Of a DNA stretch of 64,000 nucleotides, positions 46,824-56,282 are shown in pieces. Source of the DNA: Dryocola sp031988645 (GTDB lineage Bacteria > Pseudomonadota > Gammaproteobacteria > Enterobacterales > Enterobacteriaceae). The notes under the pieces were generated by a model. The model had not been told where the DNA came from. It saw only the letters and a list, made by a program, of their open reading frames with translations, and ran no database searches. A program made the translations under genes and the position numbers. The number at the start of each line of letters is the position of its first letter. Position 1 is the stretch's first letter. The stretch spans positions 2,604,001-2,668,000 of the forward strand of contig NZ_CP150452.1 in assembly GCF_051307045.1 (NCBI RefSeq), given 5' to 3'.

Positions 46824-49041
46824 ATGTCTTTGAATCGCAGGGAAACTCGCGCAGAAGCACCTGCTTCTGGCATCCGTAAAACGTTTACGCTGTCGTCATT
46901 GGCGATGATCATACACGCCCTGCTCAGCCCGCTTCCGGCGCAGGCAAGCGAAACCGGCACCGCTTCGGCTAACGGTAATAGCCCGGAGGTTATGGTGGTG
47001 GACGCCGCCGCCAGCGGCGCGGCCGAAGACGAGCAGCAGGACTACCAGATCAAAACCACGCGCGCCGGCACCGGGCTGCTGCTGACCCCGCGCGACGTGC
47101 CGCAGTCGGTCAGCGTGGTGACCCAGCAGCGTATGCAGGATCAGCAGCTGCGGAGCGTTACCGATGTGCTGAATAACACCACCGGCATCACCAGCAACCT
47201 GGTCGACAGCGAACGCTCCGAGTACTACTCCCGCGGTTTCAAAATCACTAACTTCACCTTTGACGGCATCCCCACTTCGGTTGGCGACTCATGGAACTAC
47301 GGCGATGCCGCTTCGGACACGGCTATTTATGACCGTATCGAAGTGGTACGCGGCGCCACCGGCCTGATGACCGGCGCGGGCAGCCCATCAGCCTCGGTTA
47401 ACATGGTGCGCAAACACGCGGACAGCAAGGTGTTTACCGGCAACGTCAGCGCCAGCTACGGCAGCTGGGACAACCAGCGCTATGTCGCCGATGTCGCAGG
47501 CCCGCTGAACGGGGACGGTTCGCTGCGCGGCCGCGTAGTGACCGGCTATCAGGACGCAGACAGCTGGCTGGACCGCTATCATAAAAGCAAAAAATTCATC
47601 TATGGCGTGCTGGATGCGGATATCACCGAACGCACAACCTTGTCGCTGGGCTACGACTATGAAGACGCCGACACCGGCAACCCCACCTGGGGCGGCCTGC
47701 CGATGTTTTACAGCGACGGTTCGCTGACCCACTACGACCGCAGCCTGAACTCCTCCGCCGACTGGACCCGCTATCACACCAACGCGCGTAAAGTGTACGC
47801 CGACCTGGTACATAATTTTGATAGCGGCTGGAGCGTCCACCTTAACGGCACCCACGCGGAAAACACCTTTAGCGATAAGCTGCTGTACGTTATGGATTAT
47901 CCGGACAGGAGCAGCGGCGAAGGCGTGACCGGTTACGGCAGCATGGACCGCGGCAAGCGTGAACTCACCTCGGTCGATGGCTACGCCAGCGGCCCGTTCA
48001 GCCTGCTGGGCCGCCAGCATCAGCTGATGGCCGGCGTCAGCTACAACCGCCAGCATAACGCCACCTACAGCCAGGACGGCATTACCGATCCTGATAACTA
48101 CAACATCGCCGCCGGCGATATGGGCGCCTTTAACAATAGCTGGAATGGCGATATTGCCGAGCCGCAGTGGCAGGGCTGGTACAGGAACGCGAACGATGTG
48201 ATCCGCCAGAAATCCGCCTACAGCGCCGCGCGCTTCTCGCTGGCCGACCCGCTGTCGCTGATTTTGGGCGCGCGTTATACCCAGTGGAGCACCAACGGCA
48301 GCAGCGGCGATATGGAAAAAAACAACGTCACGCCGTACGCGGGCCTGGTGTATGACATAAACGATACCTGGTCGGCCTACGCCAGCTATACCTCCATCTT
48401 CCAGCCGCAAACCTATCGCGACAGCGCCGGCGGCTACCTGTCGCCGGTTACCGGTAAAAGTTATGAAACCGGCCTGAAGTCCGCCTGGCTCGACGGCCGT
48501 CTGACCGCCACCGTCGCGGTGTTCCGTATCGAGCAGGACAACGTCGGCAGCGAAGAGAACGGGGTGTATGTTAACAACAGCAGCGAGCAGGGCCTATTAC
48601 GCAACCAAGGGCGCGCGGAGTAAAGGAGCGGAGTTTGAGCTCAACGGCGCGCTTACCGACAATCTGCAGCTGACGTTTGGGGCGACGCGCTACGTCGCGC
48701 GTGACAAGGACGGCCGCTACAACCCGGACCAGCCGCAAACCGACTTCAAGCTGTTTAGCCGTTACCAGGTGCCGACGCTGCCGGAGCTGGCCATTGGCGG
48801 CGGCATCAACTGGCAGAACCGCGTGTTTGAAGACGTCAGCGCGCCGGATGGCAGCACCCGGCGCGTTTATCAGGGCAGCTACCCGCTGGCCAGCCTTTTT
48901 GCCCGTTACCAGGCCACCAGACAGATAGCGGTGCAGGCAAACGTCAATAATCTGTTTGACCGCTCCTACTACACCTACATGAATAACTATGTGTACGGCG
49001 AGCCGCGTAACTTCTCGGTGAGCCTGTCCTATCAATTCTGA
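46824..49041 (+). CDS. FhuE-like TonB-dependent siderophore receptor, +1 frameshift as read
   Basis: Outer-membrane receptor related to FhuE (ferric coprogen/rhodotorulic acid). It has a signal peptide up to LPAQA (about residue 40), a plug domain with DVPQSVSVVTQQRMQDQQL and VRGATGLMTGAGSPSASVNMVRK, and a 22-strand barrel with C-terminal aromatic residue (FSVSLSYQF). The frame breaks at 48590-48594, where CAGGGCCTATTAC is read instead of CAGGCCTATTAC. Removing one G joins NNSSEQ to AYYATKGARSKGAEFELNG and gives 738 residues. The start at 46824 is chosen from the signal peptide. It is divergent from the YncE-like lipoprotein with Fur boxes between. Confidence 0.92.
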
Positions 49042-49121
49042 CGGTCAGCCGCCGCGTTTTGGATGAACAGGATGCGGCGGCTGAGAACGGCGGGCAAGTA
49101 TTCACTTCCCCGCCCTGCTCA

Positions 49122-50687
49122 TCAGTACCGGCCGGCAAGCGTTGCTTCCAGGCGGAATACTTTTACCATTTCGCGCAAGTGCTGCGCCTGCTCGTTGAGC
49201 GAGGCCGCCGCCGCTACGGACTCCTCCACCAGACAGGAGTTCTGCTGCGTGGTGGTATCAATCATGCCGATAGCGGTATTGATCTGCGAAATGCCCTCCG
49301 TCTGCTCCTGGCTTGCCTGCTTGATCTCGCTGAGGATGCCGTCCATCTCCTCAACGTTGCTGACCATGCCGGTAATCTGCTGGTTTGCCGTCTGCACCAG
49401 GTCCATCCCCTCCCGCGTTTGCGAAGTCGAATTTTCAATCAGGCTGCGGATCTCGCTGGCGGAGGAAGCGCTTTTTTGCGCCAGCTGGCGTACTTCGCCG
49501 GCTACAACGGCAAAACCTCGCCCGTGCTCGCCGGCGCGTGCCGCTTCAACCGCGGCGTTCAGCGCGAGGATATTGGTCTGGAAAGCGATGGAGTCAATCA
49601 GGTTGATAATGTCGGACATGCGGTTAGAGGTGTCGTTAATCAAACGCATTTTACTGGTCACCTGAGACATCATCTGCCCGTTTCTCTTCACCACGTTTGC
49701 TACATCCGCCGAAAGACGGGTGGCGACGTTGGTGTGATCGTAGGTGTTTTTCACCGTTGAGGTAATCTGCTCCATAGAGGCCGCGGTTTCTTCAACGGAG
49801 CTGGCCTGTTCTTCGGTACGCGCCGCCAGATCGTGGTTGCCGGCGACAATCTGCGCCGCCGCCGTAGAGATGTTTTCCGAGCCTTTTTGCACCTCGCGCA
49901 CTATCTCCTGCAGACGCATCTTCATTGCCATCAGCGCGCCAAGCAAAACGCCCGTTTCATCGCGATGATGGGCGTCAATGCTGTGGGATAAATCACCTTC
50001 GGCAATCGCCTGGGCAAACTCAACCGCCTGGCCCAAAGGCCGGGTGATAGAGCGAACGATAAACCAGCCGATAACCATTGCCAGCACGATGCTCAACAGC
50101 GTAATCAGCACCAGCAGCAGGCGATTGTTACGGTAATCCTTTTCCACCTCCGCCCCGGCGGCCCGCATTTGCTCATTCTGGATGGCGATTAGCGCCTGGA
50201 CTTTCGCCTTATATTTTTTCTGCACCTCAACGGTGGTGGACATCATCTCATCAAGCGCCGCCGCCCGGTCGTTAAGCTGTACCGCCTGCAGAATACGGAA
50301 GCGGGAATCCAGATACTCTTTGCGCACCGCGGCAATCTCATCAAGCACCCGGCGCGATTTTTCGTCCTGGCGGGCCTTGTTAAGGTTATCAAGCAAGGCG
50401 GTAATGCGCGCGCTAAGCTCGGTCAGCCGCTTCTCAGAGGCGGCGCGAAAAATCCCTTTATCGTCGAGCAGCATCAGCTGCTGCACGTTAATAAAGTCCT
50501 GGAAATTCTCAATAAGCTGATTGGCTTTTACCGTGGTGGGGTAGTCGACCGTAATAATATTTTGCATCCCGTTATTTGCCTTGCTCAGGCTAAGCAATGA
50601 GAGGCCGGAGGTGAAAATTATCAGCGCAATAAAGAAGGCGAAAGCCAGGGTTAATTTGGTGCGAATTTTTACGTCATGTAAAGACAT
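49122..50687 (-). CDS. Methyl-accepting chemotaxis protein
   Basis: Chemoreceptor of 521 residues. Membrane segment 1 is at about 13-32, followed by a periplasmic four-helix-bundle ligand domain, membrane segment 2 (LLLVLITLLSIVLAMVIGWFIV, about 190-211), a HAMP domain and the long signalling hairpin with the invariant tip IAFQTNILALNAAVEAARAGE. The C-terminus ends LEATLAGRY, without the NWETF-type pentapeptide that tethers CheR/CheB. The ATG at 50687 follows GGGAG. A sigma-28 promoter lies about 110 bases upstream. The ligand is unknown. Confidence 0.95.
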   Translation of the reverse strand: MSLHDVKIRTKLTLAFAFFIALIIFTSGLSLLSLSKANNGMQNIITVDYPTTVKANQLIENFQDFINVQQLMLLDDKGIFRAASEKRLTELSARITALLDNLNKARQDEKSRRVLDEIAAVRKEYLDSRFRILQAVQLNDRAAALDEMMSTTVEVQKKYKAKVQALIAIQNEQMRAAGAEVEKDYRNNRLLLVLITLLSIVLAMVIGWFIVRSITRPLGQAVEFAQAIAEGDLSHSIDAHHRDETGVLLGALMAMKMRLQEIVREVQKGSENISTAAAQIVAGNHDLAARTEEQASSVEETAASMEQITSTVKNTYDHTNVATRLSADVANVVKRNGQMMSQVTSKMRLINDTSNRMSDIINLIDSIAFQTNILALNAAVEAARAGEHGRGFAVVAGEVRQLAQKSASSASEIRSLIENSTSQTREGMDLVQTANQQITGMVSNVEEMDGILSEIKQASQEQTEGISQINTAIGMIDTTTQQNSCLVEESVAAAASLNEQAQHLREMVKVFRLEATLAGRY

Positions 50688-50795
50688 AGCTGCTCCCTTC
50701 GGGTGAATTATCCTTATCAATAGAGGCCATCAGCCGCTGTGTTATCGATGAGGCGAACAAAAAGAAAAACGAACGCGGAGAAACCGCTGAAGGAC

Positions 50796-50822
50796 ATATC
50801 GGACGCTGAGGGAGTAACTTTA
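50796..50822 (-). promoter_or_regulatory. Sigma-28 promoter of the chemoreceptor gene
   Basis: On the minus strand TAAA (50819-50822) is followed after 15 bases by TCCGATAT (50796-50803), two bases from the GCCGATAA consensus. This places the chemoreceptor in the FliA regulon. Confidence 0.65.
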
Positions 50823-50945
50823 TGAATTTGATCGGTTTTGTTTTACAAAAAACAAATTTCGATAGTTAATAACTATTAATTTACCTTAATCGATCGATGA
50901 TTAGAAATATTGAACACTTTTGCAACCTTAATCTTTCCGGCCAGC

Positions 50946-51004
50946 AAAAAAACGCCCAGCTTATATTCCCGAATCAAAAAAGCTTCAGAAATATAAGCTG
51001 GGCG
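50946..51004 (-). terminator. Terminator of cbl
   Basis: On the minus strand a 14-base stem (arms CGCCCAGCTTATAT and ATATAAGCTGGGCG) is followed by seven T. The loop is long (about 24 bases). It starts about 60 bases after the cbl stop. Confidence 0.85.
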
Positions 51005-51065
51005 CTGCGAGCTGAATTTAATAAATAATTAACATCGTTAGCCGTTTTTCATTACAAACGTCGCG

Positions 51066-52011
51066 CTAAATCTGGAAATCGATAACTACCTCATCCGACT
51101 CCAGCGCCAGACGCTTAATTTCATCCACGGAAAGCTCAGGGTTGCATAATTCAATAAATCGCCAGACGTAGTTTCGCTGCAGCTGCCCGCGCTTGAGCCC
51201 AAGCCACACGGTATTGGCGTCAAACAGGTGTCGCGTATCAAGGCGGACCAGATTTCCCTCTTCGCCGCTTGCCTGATCGGCCACCAGACCAATGCCCAGG
51301 CCCAGCTCAACGTAAGTTTTCACCACGTCGGAATCCTGCGCGCTAAGCACCACATCCGGCGTTAAGCCGCGGCGCGCAAACGCCTCGTCGATGCGTGAGC
51401 GCCCGGTTATTCCCTGGCGATAGGTTATCAGCGGCCAGCGGCTGATGTCATCAAGGGTCAGAGGGCTGGCGTGGATCAGCGGATGGCCGTTTGGCACCAG
51501 CAGGCTGTGATACCAGCGGAACCACGGATAGGCGACAAGGCCAGGATCGGTGCTCAGACGCTCGCTGGCGATACCGATATCCGCCGTACCGCTGTGCAGT
51601 AGAGATTCAATCTCCTGCGGCGTGCCCTGGATAAGCTCAAGGCGAACCTCCGGGAAAAGCGCGCGAAAAGCTTTAATAACGCTGGGCAGGCTGTAACGCG
51701 CCTGGGTGTGCGTGGTGGCGATAGTCAGCACGCCGCTTGCGTCGTTGGTAAACAGATCGGCAAGCCGACGGACGTTGCTGGGCCTCGTTGAGAATGCGCT
51801 CGGCGATCACCAGCAGCGCTTTGCCCGGTTCGGTCATCCCCAGCAGCCTTTTGCCCCGGCGGATGAAAATCTCAATGCCGAGCTCTTCTTCCAGTTCGCG
51901 GATATGGCGGCTGACGCCGGACTGCGAAGTAAAAAGCATATTGGCGACCTCGGTGAGATTGTAATCCCGCCGCGCCGCCTCACGGATGATCTTAAGTTGC
52001 TGGAAATTCAC
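51066..52011 (-). CDS. cbl: LysR-family sulfur regulator Cbl, +1 frameshift as read
   Basis: Cbl activates genes for use of aliphatic sulfonates (ssu, tau) when sulfate is short. The N-terminal helix-turn-helix (NFQQLKIIREAARRDYNLTEVANMLFTSQSGVSRHIRELE) and the effector domain are very close to E. coli Cbl. The frame breaks at 51780-51784, where the plus strand reads GCTGGGCCTCG instead of GCTGGCCTCG. Removing one base joins AERILNEA to SNVRRLADLFTNDASGVLTIATTHTQ and gives 314 residues. The start is a GTG at 52011 with GGGGG upstream. It lies directly downstream of nac. Confidence 0.94.
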
Positions 52012-52118
52012 GTTGCCCCCGGGAGCATTACTGTTCTTTACACCATTGTTAAAGTCACAGCGCCCGCGGAACAAATAATAAAAACCAGCAACTTATTCCT
52101 TTTAGCAATAAGCCGCGC

Positions 52119-53036
52119 TTAGCTGACCAGCATCAGCTCTCTGTTTTCCACCGCCGGCTGGGTGACGACGGACATAAGAATATCCTTTACCGCCTGCGCC
52201 TGCGGGGTCAGCGGCAAACGGGCCGACAGGTTAATGGACAACGGCAGGTTGAGCGACGGGCTGGTGATGCGGGCCATCCAGCCGTTAGCGGAGCCGCACA
52301 GGGAACGGGCCGCGGACTCGGGCAGCACCGTTACGCCCATCCCGCTGGCGATGGCCGCGGTCAGGGTGGAGATGGATTCGATTTCACCGATGATTTTCGC
52401 CGTCAGGCGACGCAGGGAAAAAGCTTCGTCCACGCGTTTGCGCACGGCGCTGTAGTCACGCGGCAGGAACAGGTTCATTTCGGCTACCGCCGCGAGATCG
52501 ACCGTCTGGCCCGGACAGTCGCGGGTGCCGACCAGAAACAGCTCCTCTTTCAGCAACGGCTGGCTGATGATGCCCGCCACCGGCGTGCGGTCATACAGCA
52601 CCGCCATATCAAGCTGGCCGTTTAACAGCCTGTCGTTAAGGGAGGAGCCGCTGTTTTCATGCAGATAAACCAGCACGTCCGGCAGCTCCGCACGCACCGT
52701 CTGCAGCAACGGCATAATCACTGAAGAGGCCGCGGTTCCGGGCGCAAGCCCGATTGAAACCTGGCCGCCGAGCGTCTGTCCGACGTTGCCGACCGCCAGT
52801 TGCGCCTGTTCGCACTGGCGTAGAATGGTTCGCGCATGGGTATAAAGAATCTTTCCGGCTTCCGTCGGCGTCACGCCGCGTTTGGTGCGGATTAACAGCT
52901 GCTGATTCAGCTCCCCTTCCAGGGTGGCGACCTGCTGGCTTAACGCCGGTTGCGCAATATGCAGCACTTCAGCGGCCTGGGTCAGGCTACCAATATCGAC
53001 GATTTTTACGAAATACTTCAGCCGTCTTAAATTCAT
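52119..53036 (-). CDS. nac: Nitrogen assimilation regulator Nac
   Basis: LysR-family regulator of 305 residues, the length of Klebsiella Nac. Under nitrogen limitation it activates sigma-70 genes for poor nitrogen sources (hut, put, ure) and represses gdhA. The N-terminal helix-turn-helix is MNLRRLKYFVKIVDIGSLTQAAEVLHIAQPALSQQVATLE. Upstream are a sigma-54 promoter and an NtrC site, so expression is expected to follow NtrB/NtrC. cbl lies 107 bases downstream on the same strand. Confidence 0.97.
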   Translation of the reverse strand: MNLRRLKYFVKIVDIGSLTQAAEVLHIAQPALSQQVATLEGELNQQLLIRTKRGVTPTEAGKILYTHARTILRQCEQAQLAVGNVGQTLGGQVSIGLAPGTAASSVIMPLLQTVRAELPDVLVYLHENSGSSLNDRLLNGQLDMAVLYDRTPVAGIISQPLLKEELFLVGTRDCPGQTVDLAAVAEMNLFLPRDYSAVRKRVDEAFSLRRLTAKIIGEIESISTLTAAIASGMGVTVLPESAARSLCGSANGWMARITSPSLNLPLSINLSARLPLTPQAQAVKDILMSVVTQPAVENRELMLVS

Positions 53037-53093
53037 TTTGCCCCCTTCACGGAATGCCAGTGCCAGTCTCGGCGGTAATGTCGTAGAAGGAAT

Positions 53094-53109
53094 TGCAAGA
53101 TGCTTGCCA
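53094..53109 (-). promoter_or_regulatory. Sigma-54 promoter of nac
   Basis: On the minus strand TGGCAAGCATCTTGCA has GG and GC separated by exactly 10 bases, the sigma-54 -24/-12 pattern, about 58 bases before the nac start. Confidence 0.9.
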
Positions 53110-53202
53110 CTTTTGATAAAGCCGGACCAGATGGTCTAACCAGCTGGATTATAAGAGAAACTGATGCGCAGGGGTGATTGCATTACTGAAACAGCGGTTT
53201 GC

Positions 53203-53224
53203 TTATGCCCCAAAAGGGGTATAA
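53203..53224. promoter_or_regulatory. Inverted repeat in the nac control region
   Basis: Arms TTATGCCCC and GGGGTATAA flank AAAA, a near-perfect dyad just 3 bases from the NtrC site. It could be a weaker second activator site. Confidence 0.4.
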
Positions 53225-53226
53225 GC

Positions 53227-53241
53227 GCACCAATGCGGTGC
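53227..53241. promoter_or_regulatory. NtrC-binding site upstream of nac
   Basis: GCACC-AATGC-GGTGC is a perfect NtrC dyad. It is about 145 bases upstream of the predicted nac transcription start, the usual enhancer distance. Confidence 0.85.
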
Positions 53242-53463
53242 GCGCAAATACGAAAAAACGATTACTACCTCTGCCCCATACGGCCAAAAATTTAAAACCG
53301 CGCCGCAGTCGGTTAACGCCTGTCGGAAAACGGTCCTTAATAAGGGAATGTCTTTATAGCTTTTGCGCCGTTTGCTTGTTTTATCAGCAAACGAACCAAC
53401 AGCGTTATTTCAGCCTTTGACAAGGCCATTTCACCCCGTTAATATGCGCCCCGTTCACACGAT

Positions 53464-53539
53464 TCCTCTGTAGTTCAGTCGGTAGAACGGCGGACTGTTA
53501 ATCCGTATGTCACTGGTTCGAGTCCAGTCAGAGGAGCCA
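53464..53539 (+). tRNA. tRNA-Asn (anticodon GUU), second copy
   Basis: Identical over all 76 bases to the copy at 42509-42584, with the same ACGAT before and CCAA after it. It stands directly upstream of the accessory siderophore region; tRNA-Asn genes are common integration targets in enteric bacteria, but no integrase is seen here. Confidence 0.98.
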
Positions 53540-53970
53540 ATTTCCTGTTTTCATGCATCTTTGCGAATCCCTGTATGGTTTTGATTCAATAAGCTAGCGT
53601 GAAAAACCTTCCCGATACGTTTTCAATATTCCCTCTGCATCGGCAAGAATTCGTGGTCATTTCAGCCAGATGATGGCGTGACCACAGCTCAGCCTTGATC
53701 AGATGTTTAAAGCCACTTTCCCGCGCGCCTTATTAGATATTCCCACGAATAAAACACGACAAGAACGGCGGTTCTGTCCGCGCTAAGCATTAAACCGACA
53801 TTACCGGATCGGCAATGTCGGATGCTTACTGTTATGAATCCATTTGCGTCACGATAAAATCTCTTTATCGTTTCTCTTCTGACCTCTGCCGCTTTGCCTG
53901 CCGTTGCGCTGTTCCCCGAACTATTACGCCACCGTTGCGCGCAGGTATCCTCCGCCGCGAGTAGCGAAAC
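53540..53970. other. Gene-free spacer after tRNA-Asn
   Basis: No convincing reading frame on either strand. One inverted repeat is present (53795-53821; arms CCGACATT and AATGTCGG with GC-rich inner pairs) without a T run. The direct repeat of the tRNA 3' end expected at a simple island boundary was not seen in this spacer. Confidence 0.4.
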
Positions 53971-56091
53971 TCAGAATTCAACGCTGGCACTAAGAACCCC
54001 GTTCAGCGACGCACCTTCTTCTACCCGCAGATTGCCGCCACTGGAGGTATAGTAGTGCTTGTTAAACAGGTTATTCAGGTTCAGCTGCAGATGCGTTTTT
54101 TTACCCAGTAATTTATTGTCCCAGGCAACAAAACTATCCGCAACCGTATAGGCTGGCAGCGTGAAACTGTTATCCGGATCGCCGGCACGGGTACCCACAT
54201 AACGTATTCCCCCTCCGACACGGAAGTTACCTGGGAGCGCGTGGCTTAGATACACAGCACCGGAATTACGTGGCGCATTCTGCAGGCGGTTGCCATTATT
54301 GGAAGAATCATTCCGATCGTCGGTAATAATTGCCTGGTCATAACTGTAATTGGCACTTAGTTCCCAGCCGCGGTAAATCTCACCGTTAATTTCGGCCTCC
54401 ACTCCGCGCGAACGGGCTTTGGCCACAGCATAAGTGGAGCCGTTGAGCGATAGCGAAATATCTCTTTCATCAATATGATAAAACGCCAGAGAAGCAAACA
54501 GTGATGGCGTCAATTGCCATTTGCTCCCGACCTCGTAGGTCGTGCCCTGCTCCGGCTTACCAACATTCCCTTCATCGTCGACACTGGTTGACGGAGTGAA
54601 GGATTTGCTCATGGTGCCATATAAGGATATATCCGGTGTTAACTTATAGATTAAACCGGTCTGCGGCAGGAATTTATTGCCAATATCATTATAGCTTTCA
54701 ATGACAGGATCAAAACCGCTCGACTCACGTTGCTCGTAATGCTGGTAACGTCCCCCCAACACCGCCGTCCATTGAGAGGTTAAATCAATACTGTCCTTCG
54801 CATAGACCGAACGGCTGTGAATACGGTTCAGCAGATTCGCAGTCGAAACCTTTTCAGTACTGCTGTCGGTAACAGTAGGTAGACCATACACAGGGTTGCT
54901 CAGCGTATATGAAGTATCGGCCTTGCCGGTATAAGCATGAGCGCGATAAGTCTGCGCCATTTCGTAATCCGTACCGATAACAATATTATGGGCCATGCCT
55001 GCAATGTCAGGGGTGCCGATCATATCCCATGAAATATATTTGGTTTTATGGTTATAGCCGCGGTTAGCATCTGCCCGCCGGGTCACTACGCCAGTGGTTG
55101 GATTAATCGCCGTCACACGCACCTCATTGTTACTGTACTGACGCTGATTCATCCCAAAAGTTACCCGGGTATTCCAGGTATCATTAAACTGATAATCCCA
55201 GTGGCTATTAAAGGTTTGATTACGACCCCAGGCATGATTGCTGTAGTCATCCAGCCGGGTTTTATAATCTATAGCCACCGGCTTGCCGTTAATAAAAGCG
55301 GTGCCGCGATCGTAAGGAATATCATACTGAAAGCTTTCATAACTGATATCGAAGCTGGCTTTATCACCTATCCACTGCAACGACGGCGCAATCAAATTGT
55401 GCTTATCATTACCGAAACCACGCCAGTAATTTTGCGTCTGTTTTTCAGCAATTAAGCGAAAAGCAAAACCGTTCTCCAAAGGGCCAGTAATATCAATGCC
55501 CCCGGCACCGCCGCCTGTGCTGTTATAATGACCGAATAGGGTAGTGCTCCATTGATATTGTGGTTTTTTACTGATGATATTAATCACCCCGCCCGGGTTT
55601 TGAATACCATATAACAACGATGCCGATCCTTTCAGCACCTCCACTCGTTCGGTGGTTGCATTCAGATTCAGTCCCTGGCTGCTGCGTATACCGTCACGAT
55701 AAATTGAACCATCAGAGTTGCTACCGAAACCACGCCGCAAAATACCATCTTCGGTTCCCGCCAGATTATTGCTTTGTGCCACTCCGCTGACAAAACGCAG
55801 CGCATCCGTCAAATTAGTGGTTTGATAATCGTTTAGCTGTTGCTGCGTCACAACGCTGACAGACTGAGATTCATCTAACCTTGACGTCGGCGTTTTGCTA
55901 CCAACGGAACTGGTCGGGCTGGTATAACTGCTTTCGGCCTTGTTTACCTGTTCTGTACCCGTAACGATAATAGTATCGTTACTTTCGGCCGCGGAGGCGA
56001 TTGCCGGAAATATAAATGCGCCGCCGCAAACGGTAATCATTAAATTCCGCGATGATTTGTGGCGGCGAAAATTCCGCTTATCTCTGCTCAT
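53971..56091 (-). CDS. TonB-dependent ferric-siderophore receptor
   Basis: Outer-membrane receptor for an iron complex. With the ATG at 56091 it has 706 residues: a basic start (SRDKRNFRRHKSSRN), signal peptide core MITVCGGAFIFPAIASA, a TonB-box region DTIIVTG, a plug (RLDESQSVSVVTQQQLNDYQ and VLKGSASLLYGIQNPGGVINIIS) and a barrel ending SASVEF. The frame is open to a GTG at 56220, including an in-frame ATG at 56190, so the start is uncertain. It resembles ferrichrome/ferrioxamine-type receptors of the FpvA/FcuA kind. It is divergent from the ABC genes with Fur-like boxes between, so it is the outer-membrane part of the same uptake system. Confidence 0.92.
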   Translation of the reverse strand: MSRDKRNFRRHKSSRNLMITVCGGAFIFPAIASAAESNDTIIVTGTEQVNKAESSYTSPTSSVGSKTPTSRLDESQSVSVVTQQQLNDYQTTNLTDALRFVSGVAQSNNLAGTEDGILRRGFGSNSDGSIYRDGIRSSQGLNLNATTERVEVLKGSASLLYGIQNPGGVINIISKKPQYQWSTTLFGHYNSTGGGAGGIDITGPLENGFAFRLIAEKQTQNYWRGFGNDKHNLIAPSLQWIGDKASFDISYESFQYDIPYDRGTAFINGKPVAIDYKTRLDDYSNHAWGRNQTFNSHWDYQFNDTWNTRVTFGMNQRQYSNNEVRVTAINPTTGVVTRRADANRGYNHKTKYISWDMIGTPDIAGMAHNIVIGTDYEMAQTYRAHAYTGKADTSYTLSNPVYGLPTVTDSSTEKVSTANLLNRIHSRSVYAKDSIDLTSQWTAVLGGRYQHYEQRESSGFDPVIESYNDIGNKFLPQTGLIYKLTPDISLYGTMSKSFTPSTSVDDEGNVGKPEQGTTYEVGSKWQLTPSLFASLAFYHIDERDISLSLNGSTYAVAKARSRGVEAEINGEIYRGWELSANYSYDQAIITDDRNDSSNNGNRLQNAPRNSGAVYLSHALPGNFRVGGGIRYVGTRAGDPDNSFTLPAYTVADSFVAWDNKLLGKKTHLQLNLNNLFNKHYYTSSGGNLRVEEGASLNGVLSASVEF

Positions 56092-56267
56092 TTCTGCTGT
56101 GTGATCCTGCCAGTTAATTAAATTGTTAGCTTGCCCGGGAGAAAAAGTTTTCTGCTGCGCGGCCCGCCCAGGTTTATGCGCTTTCTTCATTTGCGCAACG
56201 GACATGCCCGGTGAGCCCACACAAAAAACGATGATATTTTCCAGGCAAAACGCGAACGCTAATGTAA

Positions 56268-56282
56268 TTGAGAATTATTCAA
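56268..56282 (-). promoter_or_regulatory. Possible Fur box for the siderophore receptor
   Basis: TTGAGAATTATTCAA is a near-palindrome similar to the Fur 7-1-7 motif. It lies upstream of the receptor gene in AT-rich DNA; the 492-base divergent region holds no convincing gene. Confidence 0.45.

Noticed and set aside
47388..48410. A 340-codon open frame on the minus strand inside the FhuE-like receptor gene
   Set aside because: It is antisense to a strongly conserved receptor; long antisense frames are common in GC-rich genes, and the translation shows no family features.
3646..52011. Calling the nine frameshifted genes true pseudogenes
   Set aside because: All breaks are the same type of insertion at the same 4-mer, and the sequence on both sides is under clear coding constraint; an artefact fits better.
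42509..53539. A prophage or integrative element between the two tRNA-Asn genes
   Set aside because: No integrase, excisionase or phage gene is seen, and cbl-nac near tRNA-Asn genes is the normal enteric arrangement.
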